A stretch of 54,060 nucleotides of DNA from positions 1 through 54,060 of the forward strand of contig NZ_JAAXKZ010000024.1 of assembly GCF_012911875.1 (NCBI RefSeq). Reading direction: 5' to 3'. The notes below the pieces were generated by a model. It made no database searches. It was given only the letters and a program-made list of their open reading frames with translations, and was not told the DNA's origin. A program made the position numbers and the translations under genes. This DNA is from Pseudonocardia bannensis. GTDB lineage: Bacteria > Actinomycetota > Actinomycetes > Mycobacteriales > Pseudonocardiaceae. Positions 40,071 to 49,953 of this stretch are shown here, in pieces (position 1 is the stretch's first letter; the number at the start of each line of letters is the position of its first letter).

Positions 40071-41504
40071 TCAGCCGACCCAGACCGCCGGCCGGCGGTC
40101 CGCCCAGCCGATCGCCCGCTCGAGATCGCCGGCCAGCGCGAGGAGTACCGACTCGCGCCCCAGCCCCGTTCCGAACTGCACGCCGATCGGCCAGCCCTCG
40201 GCCGACCACCCCAGGGGCAGCGAGACCGCCGGCATCCCGGTCACGTTGGCGACCCCGGTGAACCCGGCGAAGGAGAAGATGCGCTCGTACCAGCCACGCG
40301 CGTCCAGCGTCGGGTCGTTCGCGTTCAGGTACCCGAGCGGCGTGTTCGGGGCGCACGCGGTCGGCGTGAGCAGCACGTCGTGCTCGGTGAAGAACGCGGC
40401 GACCGCGCGGGTGGTCGCGTTGAACACCCGGTCGGTGGCGTAGAGGTCGGACGCGCGCAGCGTCCGGCCGTGCTCGGCGCAGGCCAGCGTCGTCGCCTCG
40501 AGGGTGTCCGGTCCGGGTGTGGCGCCCAGCGCCGCGGCGAGCGTGTCCACCGCGTCGGCGAGGAAGCTGCACCAGGCCACCAGGTTCGCGGCGTCGAACT
40601 GCTCGGCGTCGACGGCGGGCGCGGCCTCGACCACCAGGTGGCCCATCGACTCCAGCTGGTCGGCGACGCGGCGCACGGCGTCGACGCACTGCTGATCGGT
40701 GGACCCGGGCCCCGAGGACGGGGTGGTGCTGACGGCGACGCGCAACCGCGGGCTACCGGCGCGCACCTCCTCGGCGTAGGGGCGCACCGGGGCGGGCAGC
40801 AGGTAGCGGTCGCCCGGCTCGGCGCCGTGCACGGCGTCCAGCAACGCCGCGCAGTCACGCACCGTGCGGGTCAGCACGAACTCGATACCGAGGCCCAGCA
40901 GCGGATCGGCATAGTCCGGGCCGACCGTGGTCCGGCCACGCGTCGGCTTCAGCCCGACGAGCCCGCAGGCCCCGGCCGGGATGCGGATCGAGCCGCCGCC
41001 GTCGCTGGCCGACGCCACCGGCAGCGCCCCGGCCGCCACGAGCGCGGCCGAGCCGCCGCTGGACCCGCCAGGACTGCGTTCGGTGTCCCACGGGTTGCGC
41101 GTCGACCCGTTCGCCACCGGCTCGGTGTTCGCGTTGAACCCCATCTCCGGGGTCGCGGTGACGCCCATCGTGGCCAGGCCCGCCGCGCGGAAGCGCGCCA
41201 TCAGGTAGGTGTCCTCGGGCATCACGATCCCCTCGCCGAGCAGCCGGGTACCGGCCCGCTGCGGGACACCGGCCGCATGGATGATCAGGTCCTTGATCGC
41301 GAAGGGCACGCCGCCGAACGGACCGTCCGCGTTGTGTGCCAGCGGCTCGGTGAACCGCTTGTCCACCAGCGCGTTGAGTTTCGGCTGCACCGCGTCGAGC
41401 GCGGCGGCCGCGGCGGCCTGCACCTCCCCGGCCGAGACCGCACCGTTCCGGATGAGCTCCGCCAGGCCCGTGGCGTCGTGCGCGGCGTACTCGTCGACCC
41501 GCAT
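40071..41504 (-). CDS. Amidase (amidase-signature family)
   Basis: A 477-residue Ser-Ser-Lys hydrolase. The triad is visible: Lys at about residue 71 (FAIKDLII), the Ser-rich [11 protein letters not shown] at about 144-154, and the nucleophile Ser near 172 ([11 protein letters not shown]). The closing [20 protein letters not shown] is typical. It is related to 6-aminohexanoate-cyclic-dimer hydrolases and other amidases; the substrate is undefined. AGGAGG lies 4 nt before the ATG at 41504, which excludes the upstream open extension. It may be cotranscribed with the MaoC-CitE pair 78 nt downstream. Confidence 0.93.
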   Translation of the reverse strand: MRVDEYAAHDATGLAELIRNGAVSAGEVQAAAAAALDAVQPKLNALVDKRFTEPLAHNADGPFGGVPFAIKDLIIHAAGVPQRAGTRLLGEGIVMPEDTYLMARFRAAGLATMGVTATPEMGFNANTEPVANGSTRNPWDTERSPGGSSGGSAALVAAGALPVASASDGGGSIRIPAGACGLVGLKPTRGRTTVGPDYADPLLGLGIEFVLTRTVRDCAALLDAVHGAEPGDRYLLPAPVRPYAEEVRAGSPRLRVAVSTTPSSGPGSTDQQCVDAVRRVADQLESMGHLVVEAAPAVDAEQFDAANLVAWCSFLADAVDTLAAALGATPGPDTLEATTLACAEHGRTLRASDLYATDRVFNATTRAVAAFFTEHDVLLTPTACAPNTPLGYLNANDPTLDARGWYERIFSFAGFTGVANVTGMPAVSLPLGWSAEGWPIGVQFGTGLGRESVLLALAGDLERAIGWADRRPAVWVG

Positions 41505-41643
41505 GGTTCCTCCTCGCGCTCCGACCGGGCGGCCAGGGCGCGGCGACGATAGGCGGCACCCCGCGCGCCGACATCGGCCGATCAACCGATGTGCATCCGG
41601 ACGGCCCCTTGTGCGCATCCGCACGACCCGTAACGTCGGCGCA

Positions 41644-42660
41644 GTGACGCCGGACACACGACTGCAGACCGCGCGTGAGCTGCGTGGCTTCCTGCGCCGC
41701 AGCCGCCGTCCGGCGACCGGCCCGACCGGTGTGCTCTGCACGGCGCTCGAGACCCTGCACGGCGTCCTGCCCTACGACTGCGCCGCCTTCGCCCGCTGGG
41801 ACCCGGTGGCCTGCCGGCACGTCACCCTGGCCGGCATCGGCTACCCGGCGGCGGTACTGCGGTTCCTCGACACCCGGATGCACGCCGACCCGCTGTTCGC
41901 CGAGGTGCACCGCAACGGCGGCCCGTTGCGGGTGCGCGACATCCCGCGGCCCCGGCGCCGCGGGGAGATCTTCGAGACGGTCATCGAGCCGCTCGGGTTC
42001 GCCGACGGGCTCACCCAGTGCCTGTTCGCCCGTGACGGCCGGTACCTCGGCATGCTCAACGCCAGCACGATGGACCGCCGCCATCCCGACGACGACGCGG
42101 TCGCGCTGCTCGACCTGCTCGCCGACGACCTCGCCGCGACCCTGGACCCGTTGCCCGCGGCGGTTCCCGCGACCGGGGCGCTGGCCGACGGCCGCACCGA
42201 GGGGATTCTCGTCACGGCGGCCGCACGGACGGTGGCGCTGTCCGGGGGCGCCCGGCCGGAGCTCGCGGCGCCCGGCTCCCCGCTGCGCCCGCTGCTCGAC
42301 GACCTGCTGGCCGGCCGGGAACCGCCGGGAGCCCTGCTCGTGCTGCTCGGCACCGATCTGCTGGCGGTGAGCCTGTGCGGCGGCGCGCACGGTGTCGTCG
42401 TCCTGCACCGCACGGCCGATCCGCCGTTCGGCCTGACCCCCCGTGAGCTCGAGGTGCTCGACGCGGTGTCCCGCGGCCGGACCAATGCCGAGACGGCCCG
42501 CGCGCTGCGGGTCTCACCGCGGACCGTCGCCACGCATGTCGAGCACGTGCTGGCCAAGACCGGCTGCCCCAACCGGGCGGCCGCCGCGCGGTTGGCCACT
42601 CGGCTGGGCCTGCTGGTCCGAGGCCGGCCGGTCAGGACGCCGGGGTCACGTTGTTGTTGA
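41644..42660 (+). CDS. LuxR-family regulator with a GAF-like sensor region
   Basis: A 338-residue regulator. The C-terminal HTH is of the LuxR type (residues ~265-325): LTPRELEVLDAVSRGRTNAETARALRVSPRTVATHVEHVL. I refer to it as the segment around nt 42436-42555, with the recognition helix SPRTVATHVEHVL. The N-terminal ~180 residues (LPYDCAAFARWDP, FARDGRYLGMLNASTMDRR) look like a GAF domain. No kinase or receiver motif is present. It diverges from the amidase gene. The GTG at 41644 is the preferred start; a GTG 33 nt upstream is possible. Its end overlaps the convergent oxidase gene by 29 nt. Confidence 0.88.
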   Translation: MTPDTRLQTARELRGFLRRSRRPATGPTGVLCTALETLHGVLPYDCAAFARWDPVACRHVTLAGIGYPAAVLRFLDTRMHADPLFAEVHRNGGPLRVRDIPRPRRRGEIFETVIEPLGFADGLTQCLFARDGRYLGMLNASTMDRRHPDDDAVALLDLLADDLAATLDPLPAAVPATGALADGRTEGILVTAAARTVALSGGARPELAAPGSPLRPLLDDLLAGREPPGALLVLLGTDLLAVSLCGGAHGVVVLHRTADPPFGLTPRELEVLDAVSRGRTNAETARALRVSPRTVATHVEHVLAKTGCPNRAAAARLATRLGLLVRGRPVRTPGSRCC

Positions 42661-44065
42661 CCTGGAACAGGTTCGTCGGGTCGTACTGTGCCTTCACCTG
42701 CCCCAGCCGCAGCAGGTTGCGCCCGAAGGCGGTGTCCGTCCCGGCGCGCACCGGCTCGTCGTCCAGGCCGGTGAAGTTCAGGTACACCGCGCCGGTGCCG
42801 TGCTTGCGGACCTCATCCCAGCGCGACCGCACCCACGACACGATCGAGCGGTCCTGGTCGGGATCGGTCCACATGCCGTCGATCGAGACCATGTAGGGCG
42901 GCTGCCGCTGGGCGAAGGCGGTGGACTCCGGGTCGACCGCGCTGAGCGCGCCGCCCATGTGGAACGTGTTGACCAGCGTGATCGGTGCCGGCCGGTCCTG
43001 CGCGGCCGCGTCGATGGCCGCGATCGCCTCGTCGGACAGGCTGTCGAGGTACTGCGACTTCCAGTACGAGCGCAGCGTCTGCCGCGGGAAGAAGGCGTCG
43101 AAGCCGGACTGCACCGCGGTGAAGGGCGTCGGCCCGGACATGTCGAACAACGGGGTGGCGAGTTCCCGCAGCGGGGCCAGGACCTCGGCACCGCGATCCG
43201 GGTCTCCCGCGTACACCCCGCCGACGATCGCGACCCGCCGGTCGTGGATCACCTCGGGCATGCCGGGTACTGCGGGGAAGGTGATGGTCAGCACGACCGA
43301 GGTGACGTCGTCGGGCGCGGTCGCGGTGTAGTCGCGCCAGCCCTCCAGGATCTGCCGCAGATCTTCCAGCGGGTAGAACGGCGCCGCGAAGGCGACGATC
43401 GGGCCCACCGGGTGCAGCCGGAACGTGAAGGACGTGACGACCCCGAAGTTGCCGCCGCCGCCGCGCAGCGCCCAGAACAGGTCCGGTTCGCTGTCCGCCG
43501 ACGCCGTCCGAACGGTCCCGTCGGCACACACCACCTGCGCCTCCACGAGGTTGTCGCTCGACAGCCCGTACCGGCGCCGCAGCCACCCGTAGCCGCCGCC
43601 CAGGGTGAGCCCGGCGACGCCGGTGTCGGAGACGACGCCACCGGGGGTGGCCAGCCCGATCACCTGCGTCTCGCGGTCGACGTCCCCCCACAGCGCACCG
43701 CCCTGCACGTGGGCGAGTCGGCGGAGCGGGTCCACCTGGACGCCGTTCATCGCGGAGAGGTCGATGAGCAGGCCGTCGGAGACGGTGGACAGCCCGGAGA
43801 CGGAGTGACCACCGCCCCGCACGGCGACGAGCAGGCCGTGCTCCCGGGCGAACCGCACGGCGTCGACGACGTCCGCCGTGCCGCTGCAGCGCGCGGTGAG
43901 GGCGGCCCGGCCGTCGTGCATCGGGTTCCAGGCGGGCCGCGGCTCCTGCTCGGGGTCGAGCGGCCGGTCCAGCAGGGAACCGCGCAATCCTGCTCGCAGG
44001 GCCTCCACGGCCTCGTCGGTCAACTGCCTGCTGGCGCCGTCGACGCCGGTGAGCGTGATGGTCAT
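42632..44065 (-). CDS. Berberine-bridge-type FAD-linked oxidase
   Basis: A 477-residue flavoenzyme of the BBE/VAO family. The FAD domain has LVAVRGGGHSVSGLSTVSDG near residue 82, whose His normally carries a covalent 8-alpha-FAD bond. LTLGGGYGWLRRRYGLSSDN follows near residue 153. The second covalent ligand of bicovalent enzymes, a Cys in the GL-x-C-DN position, is Ser here, so the flavin is probably bound through His only. A BBE C-terminal segment (LNFTGLDDEPVRAGTDTAFG, then YDPTNLFQVNNNV) is present. It likely oxidises a sugar or alcohol. GGGAGG precedes the ATG by 10 nt. No signal peptide. Confidence 0.92.
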   Translation of the reverse strand: MTITLTGVDGASRQLTDEAVEALRAGLRGSLLDRPLDPEQEPRPAWNPMHDGRAALTARCSGTADVVDAVRFAREHGLLVAVRGGGHSVSGLSTVSDGLLIDLSAMNGVQVDPLRRLAHVQGGALWGDVDRETQVIGLATPGGVVSDTGVAGLTLGGGYGWLRRRYGLSSDNLVEAQVVCADGTVRTASADSEPDLFWALRGGGGNFGVVTSFTFRLHPVGPIVAFAAPFYPLEDLRQILEGWRDYTATAPDDVTSVVLTITFPAVPGMPEVIHDRRVAIVGGVYAGDPDRGAEVLAPLRELATPLFDMSGPTPFTAVQSGFDAFFPRQTLRSYWKSQYLDSLSDEAIAAIDAAAQDRPAPITLVNTFHMGGALSAVDPESTAFAQRQPPYMVSIDGMWTDPDQDRSIVSWVRSRWDEVRKHGTGAVYLNFTGLDDEPVRAGTDTAFGRNLLRLGQVKAQYDPTNLFQVNNNVTPAS

Positions 44066-44221
44066 CGTCGGGTTACCTCCCGTGGGGGTGCTGCGGGAAC
44101 ACCGGATGGCCCGTCCGGTTCACCGGCGGGCTCGGGGCACAGCGAGCGGGCGAGGTTACTCCGGGTCGGATGGGCCCACAGCCGCCGTTCGGCCCTTCGC
44201 CGGCCTGCCGACCGGCCCTGC

Positions 44222-45607
44222 TCAGCGGGGGGGGTGCGCGGCGAGGACGTCCGCGACCACGGGCAGCGCGCGTGCGAGATCGGCGCGGCCGGGGCCGGCG
44301 TAGCCGAGCACCAGGCCGGCGACCCGGGGATGATCCCACCCGTGGTGGCGGGCGAGTCCGTCCAGCGCGATGCCACGGTCGGCCGCCGCCGCGATGACCG
44401 CACGCTCGGCGGCCGCATCGACCAGCGGGACGACGACGTGCGCCCCCGCGGCGTCACCGGTCACCGCGTGACCCACCGCGCCGATCGCGGCGGCGACGGC
44501 CGTGCGACGCCCCGCGAGCTCGCGGCGCAGGCGGCGCAGGTGGCGGGCCAGATCGCCGTGCGCGGCGATGGCGGCGAACACCCGCTGGCCGGCCGGGGAC
44601 GGCCGGGAGCCGGTGCGATCGCGGTGGTCGAGGACCGCGGCGCGCACCGCGGGTGGGCCGACCAGCCACCCCGTCCCGAGGGTCGGGGTGAGCAGCTTGC
44701 TCGCCGTGCCGAGATGGACGACCACGTCGGGCCCCAGCGCGGCGAGCAGCGGCAGCGGGGCGACGTCGTAGCGCAGCTCGCCGTCGTAGTCGTCCTCGAT
44801 GATCAGGAATCCCTCGGCCCGGGCCCGCTCCACCAGCGCCATCCGCCGCGCGGCCGGCAGCCGCCCGCCCAGGGGGAACTGGTGGGCCGGAGTGCAGTAG
44901 ACGGCGGCCGTCCCGGCCGGCAGCGCGTCGACCACGAGACCGCGCGCGTCCACCCGGGCGGGGACGATCTCCAACCCGGCTTCGGCCAGCGCCCGCGCCG
45001 CCCGCCGGTATCCGGGTTCCTCGACGGCCACCCGCGCGCCCCGCGGCAGGGTACGGGCCAGCTCGGCGATCGCGGCCGTGCTGCCCGCGGTGCCGAGGAC
45101 CTCGGCCGGGCGGGCCGGCAGCCCGCGGTGCCGCAGCAGGTGCTCGACGACCGCGGCCCCGAACTCGGGCAGCCCCTCCGGCCTGGGCTCCGCGTCCGGC
45201 ACGGCGTCGGCGGCGGCCCGCCAGGCCCGCCGCCACGCGGAGCGGTCCAGCACCTCGACGCACGGTGTCCCCGGCCGCAGGTCGATCAGCGCGGCGGAGA
45301 CCGGGGCGGGCACGGTGGGTGGTGGACCCGCCGCCGGCGCCGTGACCGCCGGGACGGCCGTGACGAACGTGCCCGACCCGGTCCGGCCCGTCACCCAGCC
45401 CTCGGCCAGCAGTTGTTCGTAGGCCGCGGCCGTCACCGTCCGGCTGAGGCCCAGCGTCGCGGCGAGCGAGCGGGTCGAGGGCAACCGGTCCCCGGCCCGC
45501 AGCACTCCGCTCGCCGCCGCCGACCGCAGCGCCGCCGCGAGCTGCACGCCCAGCGGGGCGGCGCCGTCGCGGTCGAGCACGATCGGCGGGATGTCCGGGA
45601 CGTCCAC
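44222..45607 (-). CDS. MocR/PdxR-family regulator (GntR HTH fused to aminotransferase fold)
   Basis: A 461-residue PLP-dependent regulator. The N-terminal GntR HTH (LGVQLAAALRSAAASGVLRAGDRLPSTRSLAATLG region, residues ~18-75; recognition helix SRTVTAAAYEQLLAEG) is joined by an Ala/Pro-rich linker to an aminotransferase class I fold. The fold shows TPAHQFPLGG near residue 240, IIEDDYDGELRYD near 270, and the PLP Lys in GTASKLLTP near 305. It diverges from a PNPOx-like gene across 71 bp, the usual setting for PLP-sensing MocR proteins. The GTG at 45607 gives a normal N-terminus. Confidence 0.93.
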   Translation of the reverse strand: MDVPDIPPIVLDRDGAAPLGVQLAAALRSAAASGVLRAGDRLPSTRSLAATLGLSRTVTAAAYEQLLAEGWVTGRTGSGTFVTAVPAVTAPAAGPPPTVPAPVSAALIDLRPGTPCVEVLDRSAWRRAWRAAADAVPDAEPRPEGLPEFGAAVVEHLLRHRGLPARPAEVLGTAGSTAAIAELARTLPRGARVAVEEPGYRRAARALAEAGLEIVPARVDARGLVVDALPAGTAAVYCTPAHQFPLGGRLPAARRMALVERARAEGFLIIEDDYDGELRYDVAPLPLLAALGPDVVVHLGTASKLLTPTLGTGWLVGPPAVRAAVLDHRDRTGSRPSPAGQRVFAAIAAHGDLARHLRRLRRELAGRRTAVAAAIGAVGHAVTGDAAGAHVVVPLVDAAAERAVIAAAADRGIALDGLARHHGWDHPRVAGLVLGYAGPGRADLARALPVVADVLAAHPPR

Positions 45608-45678
45608 CGAAACGGCCTCTCAGATTCGATGCGGATTGGCTCTCCCAGGATGCCACTGGATCCCGCACCCTGACACGC

Positions 45679-46338
45679 GTGACGACGACCGCAGCTCCGC
45701 TGTCCCCGACCTCCCGCAGCTCCGTCGGCCGGCACCGCGAGCGGGCCCGCACCGACCGCGCCGACCTGTACGCGGTGCTCGACGCCGGGCTCGTGTGCCA
45801 CCTCGGCCTGGTGGTCGACGGCGCACCCGTCGTCCTGCCCACCGGGTACGGCCGCATCGGCGACACCGTCTACCTGCACGGATCGACGGGAGCGCGCTAC
45901 CTGCAGGCCGCCGGGCAGGCCGTCCCGGTCTGCCTGACCGTGACCCATGTCGACGGCGTCGTGTACGCGCGCTCGGTGTTCAGCCACTCGATGAACTACC
46001 GCAGTGCGGTGGTGCACGGCGTCACCCGCGCCGTGACCGACGACGACGAGCGGCTCGCCGCGCTGCGGGCGATCGTCGAGCAGCTCTCCCCCGGATCCTG
46101 GGGACACGCCCGGCTGCCCACCCGCCGGGAGCTCGCCGCCACCGCGGTGCTGGCCGTCGACCTCGCCGAGGCCAGCGTCAAGGTCCGCACCGGCCCACCC
46201 GCCGACGACGAGGAGGACGTGGCCGCCGGCGGCCGGTGGGCCGGGGTGCTGCCGGTGCGTACGGTGTTCGGCGCTCCGGAGCCGTGCCCGCGCCTGGCCT
46301 CGGACGTCCCGGCGCCGCCACACGTCGTTACTCGCTGA
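45679..46338 (+). CDS. PNPOx-like flavin-binding protein
   Basis: A 219-residue split-barrel protein of the pyridoxamine 5-phosphate oxidase-like family (the flavin-nucleotide-binding branch). Segments are AVLDAGLVCHLGLVVDGAPVVLPTGYGRIGD, broken by strands around residues 32-62; then YLHGSTGARYLQAAGQAVPV, and SVFSHSMNYRSAVVHG near residue 97. It could bind FMN or F420 and reduce a small molecule. True PdxH activity is not supported by the motifs. It diverges from the MocR regulator, which likely controls it. It starts at a GTG without a strong ribosome-binding site. Confidence 0.88.
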   Translation: MTTTAAPLSPTSRSSVGRHRERARTDRADLYAVLDAGLVCHLGLVVDGAPVVLPTGYGRIGDTVYLHGSTGARYLQAAGQAVPVCLTVTHVDGVVYARSVFSHSMNYRSAVVHGVTRAVTDDDERLAALRAIVEQLSPGSWGHARLPTRRELAATAVLAVDLAEASVKVRTGPPADDEEDVAAGGRWAGVLPVRTVFGAPEPCPRLASDVPAPPHVVTR

Positions 46339-46422
46339 AGTCCGCTGTGGTCACTCTCTGACATCTCGACTGTTCGCGACGGGCACCAAAGCACCGCACC
46401 GGGTGAACTACGCTCAGGTTGC

Positions 46423-48546
46423 GTGAGACCTGCTCCCCCGCGGCCGTGCTACCCCGAGGCCGAGCGCCTCGATCTGGTCGAGAACGTCCACGGGCACGCG
46501 GTTGCCGATCCCTACCGCTGGCTCGAGGAGCCCGACGACCCGCGCACCCGTTCCTGGTCGGCCGCGCAGGACGAGCTCGCCCGCGGTCACCTGGACGGGC
46601 TCCCGGGACGCGACCGGCTGGCGGACACCGTGCGGCAGCTGCTCGCCTCGGGTTCGGTCTCGGCCCCGCTGTGGCGGGCCGGGCGGGCGTTCTTCACCCG
46701 CCGCCGGCCCGACCAGGAGCATGCCGTGCTGCACGTGCGCGAGCCGGACGGCACCGAGCGGGTGCTGCTGAACCCGACGGGGATCGACCCCAGCGGCCTC
46801 ACCACGCTGGACGCCTGGGTCCCCGACCTGGAGGGCCGGCGGCTGGCCTACCAGCTCTCGGTCGGCGGTGACGAGAACTCGGTCCTGCACGTGCTCGACG
46901 TGGCGACGGGAGACGCCGTCGACGGACCGATCGACCGCTGCCGCTACTCCGACGTCGCGTGGTTGCCGGGCGGCGAGGAGCTGTTCTACGTGCGCAAGGT
47001 CGCGCCGGGTGAGGTCGGCCCCGGTGAGGAGGACTTCCACCGACGGGTCTGGCGGCACCGCATCGGCACCGCCGACGAGGACGACGAGCTCGTCGTCGGT
47101 CCGGGCCTCTACTGCGACCACACCTACTACGGCGTGCGGGTCTCCCGGGACGGGCGCTGGTTGCTGGTCAGCGCGAACGTCGGCACCGCCCGCCGGGACA
47201 GCCTCTGGATCGCCGAGCTCACGCCGGGCGGGTCGACCCCGGAGCTGACCCCGATCCTCACCCAGGCCGACGACGTCCGCGCCGCGGCCTGGGTGGACCG
47301 CGACGGCCGGCTCTACCTGCACACCACCGACGGAGCCCCGCGTTTCCGGCTCTGCGTCACCGACCCGCGCACCCCGCAGCGGGAGCACTGGCGCGAGCTG
47401 GTGGCCGAGGACCCCGACTCGGTGCTCGACGGCGCCCGCTGGTTGCAGCCGGCGGGCACCACGGAGCCGGCGGACGCGTTGCTGGTCCTGGCCCGCAGCC
47501 GGCACGCGGTGGCCGAGCTCGCACTGCACACCGCGACCGACGGGACGCCCCGGGGCACCGTGCCGCTGCCCGGCACCGGTTCGCTCACCGGCCTGTCCAC
47601 CGCCGACCTCGCCACCCCCGGTGAATGGGGGAAGGTGTGGATCGGCTGGACCGACCTGATCACTCCGCCGCAGGTCCTGCGCTTCGACCTGACGGCGATG
47701 GAGACCGTGCTCGAGACCGCCGCACCCGGGGCGGTCGTCGTTCCGCCCACCCACAGCGAGCAGCGCGAGTTCACCTCGGCCGACGGCACCACGGTCCGGA
47801 TGTTCGTGGTCACCCCGAGCGGCCCGCCGCAGGCACGTCCCACGCTCGTCACCGGTTACGGCGGCTTCGGCATCGCCCGGGAGCCCGCCTACACCCCGTC
47901 CGCCCTGGCCTGGGTCGCCGCCGGCGGCAGCTACGCGCTGGTCTCGCTGCGCGGCGGCGGCGAGGAGGGCGAGGAGTGGCACCTGGCGGGTAATCGCGGC
48001 AACAAGCAGAACGTGTTCGACGACCTGCACGCCGCGGCCGAATCGCTCATCGCCTCCGGCACCACCACGGCGGACCAGCTCGCGATCATCGGCGGCTCCA
48101 ACGGCGGGCTGCTGGTGGGCGCGGCGCTCACCCAGCGCCCGTCGCTCTACCGCGCGGTCGTCTGCTCGGCCCCCCTGCTGGACATGGTCCGCTACGAGGA
48201 GTTCTCCCTGGGCCGGACATGGAACGACGAGTACGGCACCGCCGCCGATCCGACCGAGTTCGGTTGGCTGCTGTCCTACTCGCCGTATCACCATGTCCAC
48301 ACGGGCACCGAGTACCCGGCCGTGCTGTTCACCGTCTTCGACTCCGACACCCGGGTCGATCCCCTGCACGCCCGCAAGATGTGCGCGGCGCTGCAGCACG
48401 CCACCTCCGGGGACATCACCCGTCCGATCCTGCTGCGCCGTGAGACCGACGTCGGGCACGGCACGCGCTCGGTGTCGCGGACCGTCGCTCTGACCGTCGA
48501 CCAGCTCGCTTTCCTCGCTGCCCACACCGGATTGGAACTCGTGTGA
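46423..48546 (+). CDS. Prolyl oligopeptidase (S9A family)
   Basis: A 707-residue cytoplasmic serine peptidase that cleaves after proline in short peptides. The N-terminal ~70 residues (DPYRWLEEPDDPRTRSW) and a seven-bladed propeller (to about residue 430) precede the alpha/beta hydrolase domain. The catalytic Ser is at about residue 559 (IGGSNGGLLVG), an Asp lies in FDSDTRVDPLHARK near 643-646, and His at about 679 (DVGHGTR). PTLVTGYGGFGIAREPAY and NRGNKQNVFDD are family marks. No signal peptide. The stop overlaps the MscS gene GTG. Confidence 0.94.
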   Translation: MRPAPPRPCYPEAERLDLVENVHGHAVADPYRWLEEPDDPRTRSWSAAQDELARGHLDGLPGRDRLADTVRQLLASGSVSAPLWRAGRAFFTRRRPDQEHAVLHVREPDGTERVLLNPTGIDPSGLTTLDAWVPDLEGRRLAYQLSVGGDENSVLHVLDVATGDAVDGPIDRCRYSDVAWLPGGEELFYVRKVAPGEVGPGEEDFHRRVWRHRIGTADEDDELVVGPGLYCDHTYYGVRVSRDGRWLLVSANVGTARRDSLWIAELTPGGSTPELTPILTQADDVRAAAWVDRDGRLYLHTTDGAPRFRLCVTDPRTPQREHWRELVAEDPDSVLDGARWLQPAGTTEPADALLVLARSRHAVAELALHTATDGTPRGTVPLPGTGSLTGLSTADLATPGEWGKVWIGWTDLITPPQVLRFDLTAMETVLETAAPGAVVVPPTHSEQREFTSADGTTVRMFVVTPSGPPQARPTLVTGYGGFGIAREPAYTPSALAWVAAGGSYALVSLRGGGEEGEEWHLAGNRGNKQNVFDDLHAAAESLIASGTTTADQLAIIGGSNGGLLVGAALTQRPSLYRAVVCSAPLLDMVRYEEFSLGRTWNDEYGTAADPTEFGWLLSYSPYHHVHTGTEYPAVLFTVFDSDTRVDPLHARKMCAALQHATSGDITRPILLRRETDVGHGTRSVSRTVALTVDQLAFLAAHTGLELV

Positions 48547-49556
48547 TCCCTTTCGCCCAACCGGACAGCATGGCCCCCGAGCAGCCGGTCTGCGCCGCGG
48601 ATCCCGGAACGTGGTGCGCGCGGTTCTACCAGTGGACCAACAACGACTTCCTGGCGCAGTCGGCCGACACGATCATGAGCAAGACGTTCGCGATCACACT
48701 GATCGTGGTCGTGGCCCTGCTGGCGCGGTACCTGATCCACCGGGCCATCACCCGGCTCATCGAGGGTGCGACGAGCGGAGCCGTGTCCCGGCTGGTGCGC
48801 AGCCGGATCCAGCAGCGGAGGCGTCCCGGGGCCGCCCCGATGGTCTCTCAGCGCCGGTCACAACGGGCCCGCACGATCGGCTCGGTGTTGCGGTCGATCA
48901 CCTCGGCGGTCGTGCTGCTCATCGCGACGGTGATGATCCTCGCCGAGTTCGGGGTGGCGCTCGGCCCGATCCTCGCCTCGGCCGGGATCGTGGGTGTGGC
49001 CATCGGTTTCGGTGCGCAGAACCTCGTCCGTGACTTCCTGTCCGGCATGTTCATGCTGCTGGAGGACCAGTACGGGGTCGGTGACATCGTCGACCTCGGC
49101 GATGCGAGCGGCACCGTCGAGGCGGTCGGGCTGCGGATCACCACTGTGCGCGACCTGCAGGGCACGGTCTGGTACGTCCGCAACGGCGAGATCCTGCGGG
49201 TCGGCAACATGAGCCAGGGCTACGCGGTCGCCGTGGTCGACGTGCCGCTGGCGCATACCGCGGACACCGGCGAAGCCTCCGAGATCGCCGCGAAGGCGGC
49301 GGGCGAGCGGCTGGAACGCGACGACCTGTCCGACGACGTGCTGGAGCCGCCGGAGGTGCTCGGCGTGGACCGGGTGACCAACGAGGGCGTGATCCTGCGG
49401 CTGACCGTGCGGGTCAGCCCGGGCCGGCAGTGGGCGGTGCAGCGCGCGCTCAACGCGGCCATCACCGACGCGTTCGACGACGCCGGCATGCCCCGCCCGC
49501 TCATCTTCCCGCGGCCGGTGGACGGTGCGAGCCCGACCGCGGCGGGCAAGGGATGA
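48543..49556 (+). CDS. Small-conductance mechanosensitive channel (MscS family)
   Basis: A 337-residue membrane channel. There is a hydrophobic N-terminal helix (about residues 40-62, [18 protein letters not shown]). A 60-residue Arg/Gln-rich cytoplasmic loop comes next, then two helices ending in the pore helix ([21 protein letters not shown]). The beta domain follows ([28 protein letters not shown] area, residues ~175-205; [19 protein letters not shown]). It should open under membrane tension to release solutes after osmotic downshift. The GTG start overlaps the peptidase stop, and the globin follows after 7 nt. Confidence 0.92.
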   Translation: MIPFAQPDSMAPEQPVCAADPGTWCARFYQWTNNDFLAQSADTIMSKTFAITLIVVVALLARYLIHRAITRLIEGATSGAVSRLVRSRIQQRRRPGAAPMVSQRRSQRARTIGSVLRSITSAVVLLIATVMILAEFGVALGPILASAGIVGVAIGFGAQNLVRDFLSGMFMLLEDQYGVGDIVDLGDASGTVEAVGLRITTVRDLQGTVWYVRNGEILRVGNMSQGYAVAVVDVPLAHTADTGEASEIAAKAAGERLERDDLSDDVLEPPEVLGVDRVTNEGVILRLTVRVSPGRQWAVQRALNAAITDAFDDAGMPRPLIFPRPVDGASPTAAGKG

Positions 49557-49563
49557 TGGAGGG

Positions 49564-49947
49564 GTGAGTACCCCGCAGAACTTCTACGCCGAGGTCGGCG
49601 GCGCCCCGGTCTTCCGCAAGATCGTCTCACGTTTCTACGAGCAGGTCGCCGAGGACGAGGTGCTCCGGCCGCTCTACCCGGAGGAGGATCTGGGGCCGGC
49701 GGAGGACCGGCTCCGGATGTTCCTTGAGCAGTACTGGGGCGGCCCGCGCACGTACTCCGACCAGCGCGGCCACCCGCGGCTGCGGATGCGGCACGCGCCG
49801 TTCAAGGTCGGACCCATCGAGCGGGACGCCTGGCTGCGCTGTATGAGGATCGCCGTCGACGAGGCCGGTCTGGACGCCGAACACCGCGACCAGCTCTGGC
49901 ACTACCTGACCTACGCCGCCGCGAGCATGGTGAACTCCGAGTTCTGA
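49564..49947 (+). CDS. glbO: Group II truncated haemoglobin (trHbO)
   Basis: A 127-residue haem protein. Family features are [25 protein letters not shown] with the B10 Tyr near residue 25, [24 protein letters not shown], the proximal-His segment [17 protein letters not shown] near residue 80 and the G8 Trp soon after. Group II proteins bind oxygen tightly and may handle NO, peroxide or electron transfer. The GTG starts 7 nt after the MscS stop in an ATGGAGGG context. The operon of POP, MscS, GlbO and GH13 shows tight spacing, but no common pathway is obvious. Confidence 0.94.
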   Translation: MSTPQNFYAEVGGAPVFRKIVSRFYEQVAEDEVLRPLYPEEDLGPAEDRLRMFLEQYWGGPRTYSDQRGHPRLRMRHAPFKVGPIERDAWLRCMRIAVDEAGLDAEHRDQLWHYLTYAAASMVNSEF

Positions 49948-49953
49948 CCGGGC

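Noticed and set aside
42443..45673. A 1076-codon open frame on the plus strand opposite the BBE oxidase and MocR genes
   Set aside because: Same reason: Arg/Gly/Gln-rich translation, no family motif, and both minus-strand genes have full motif sets.
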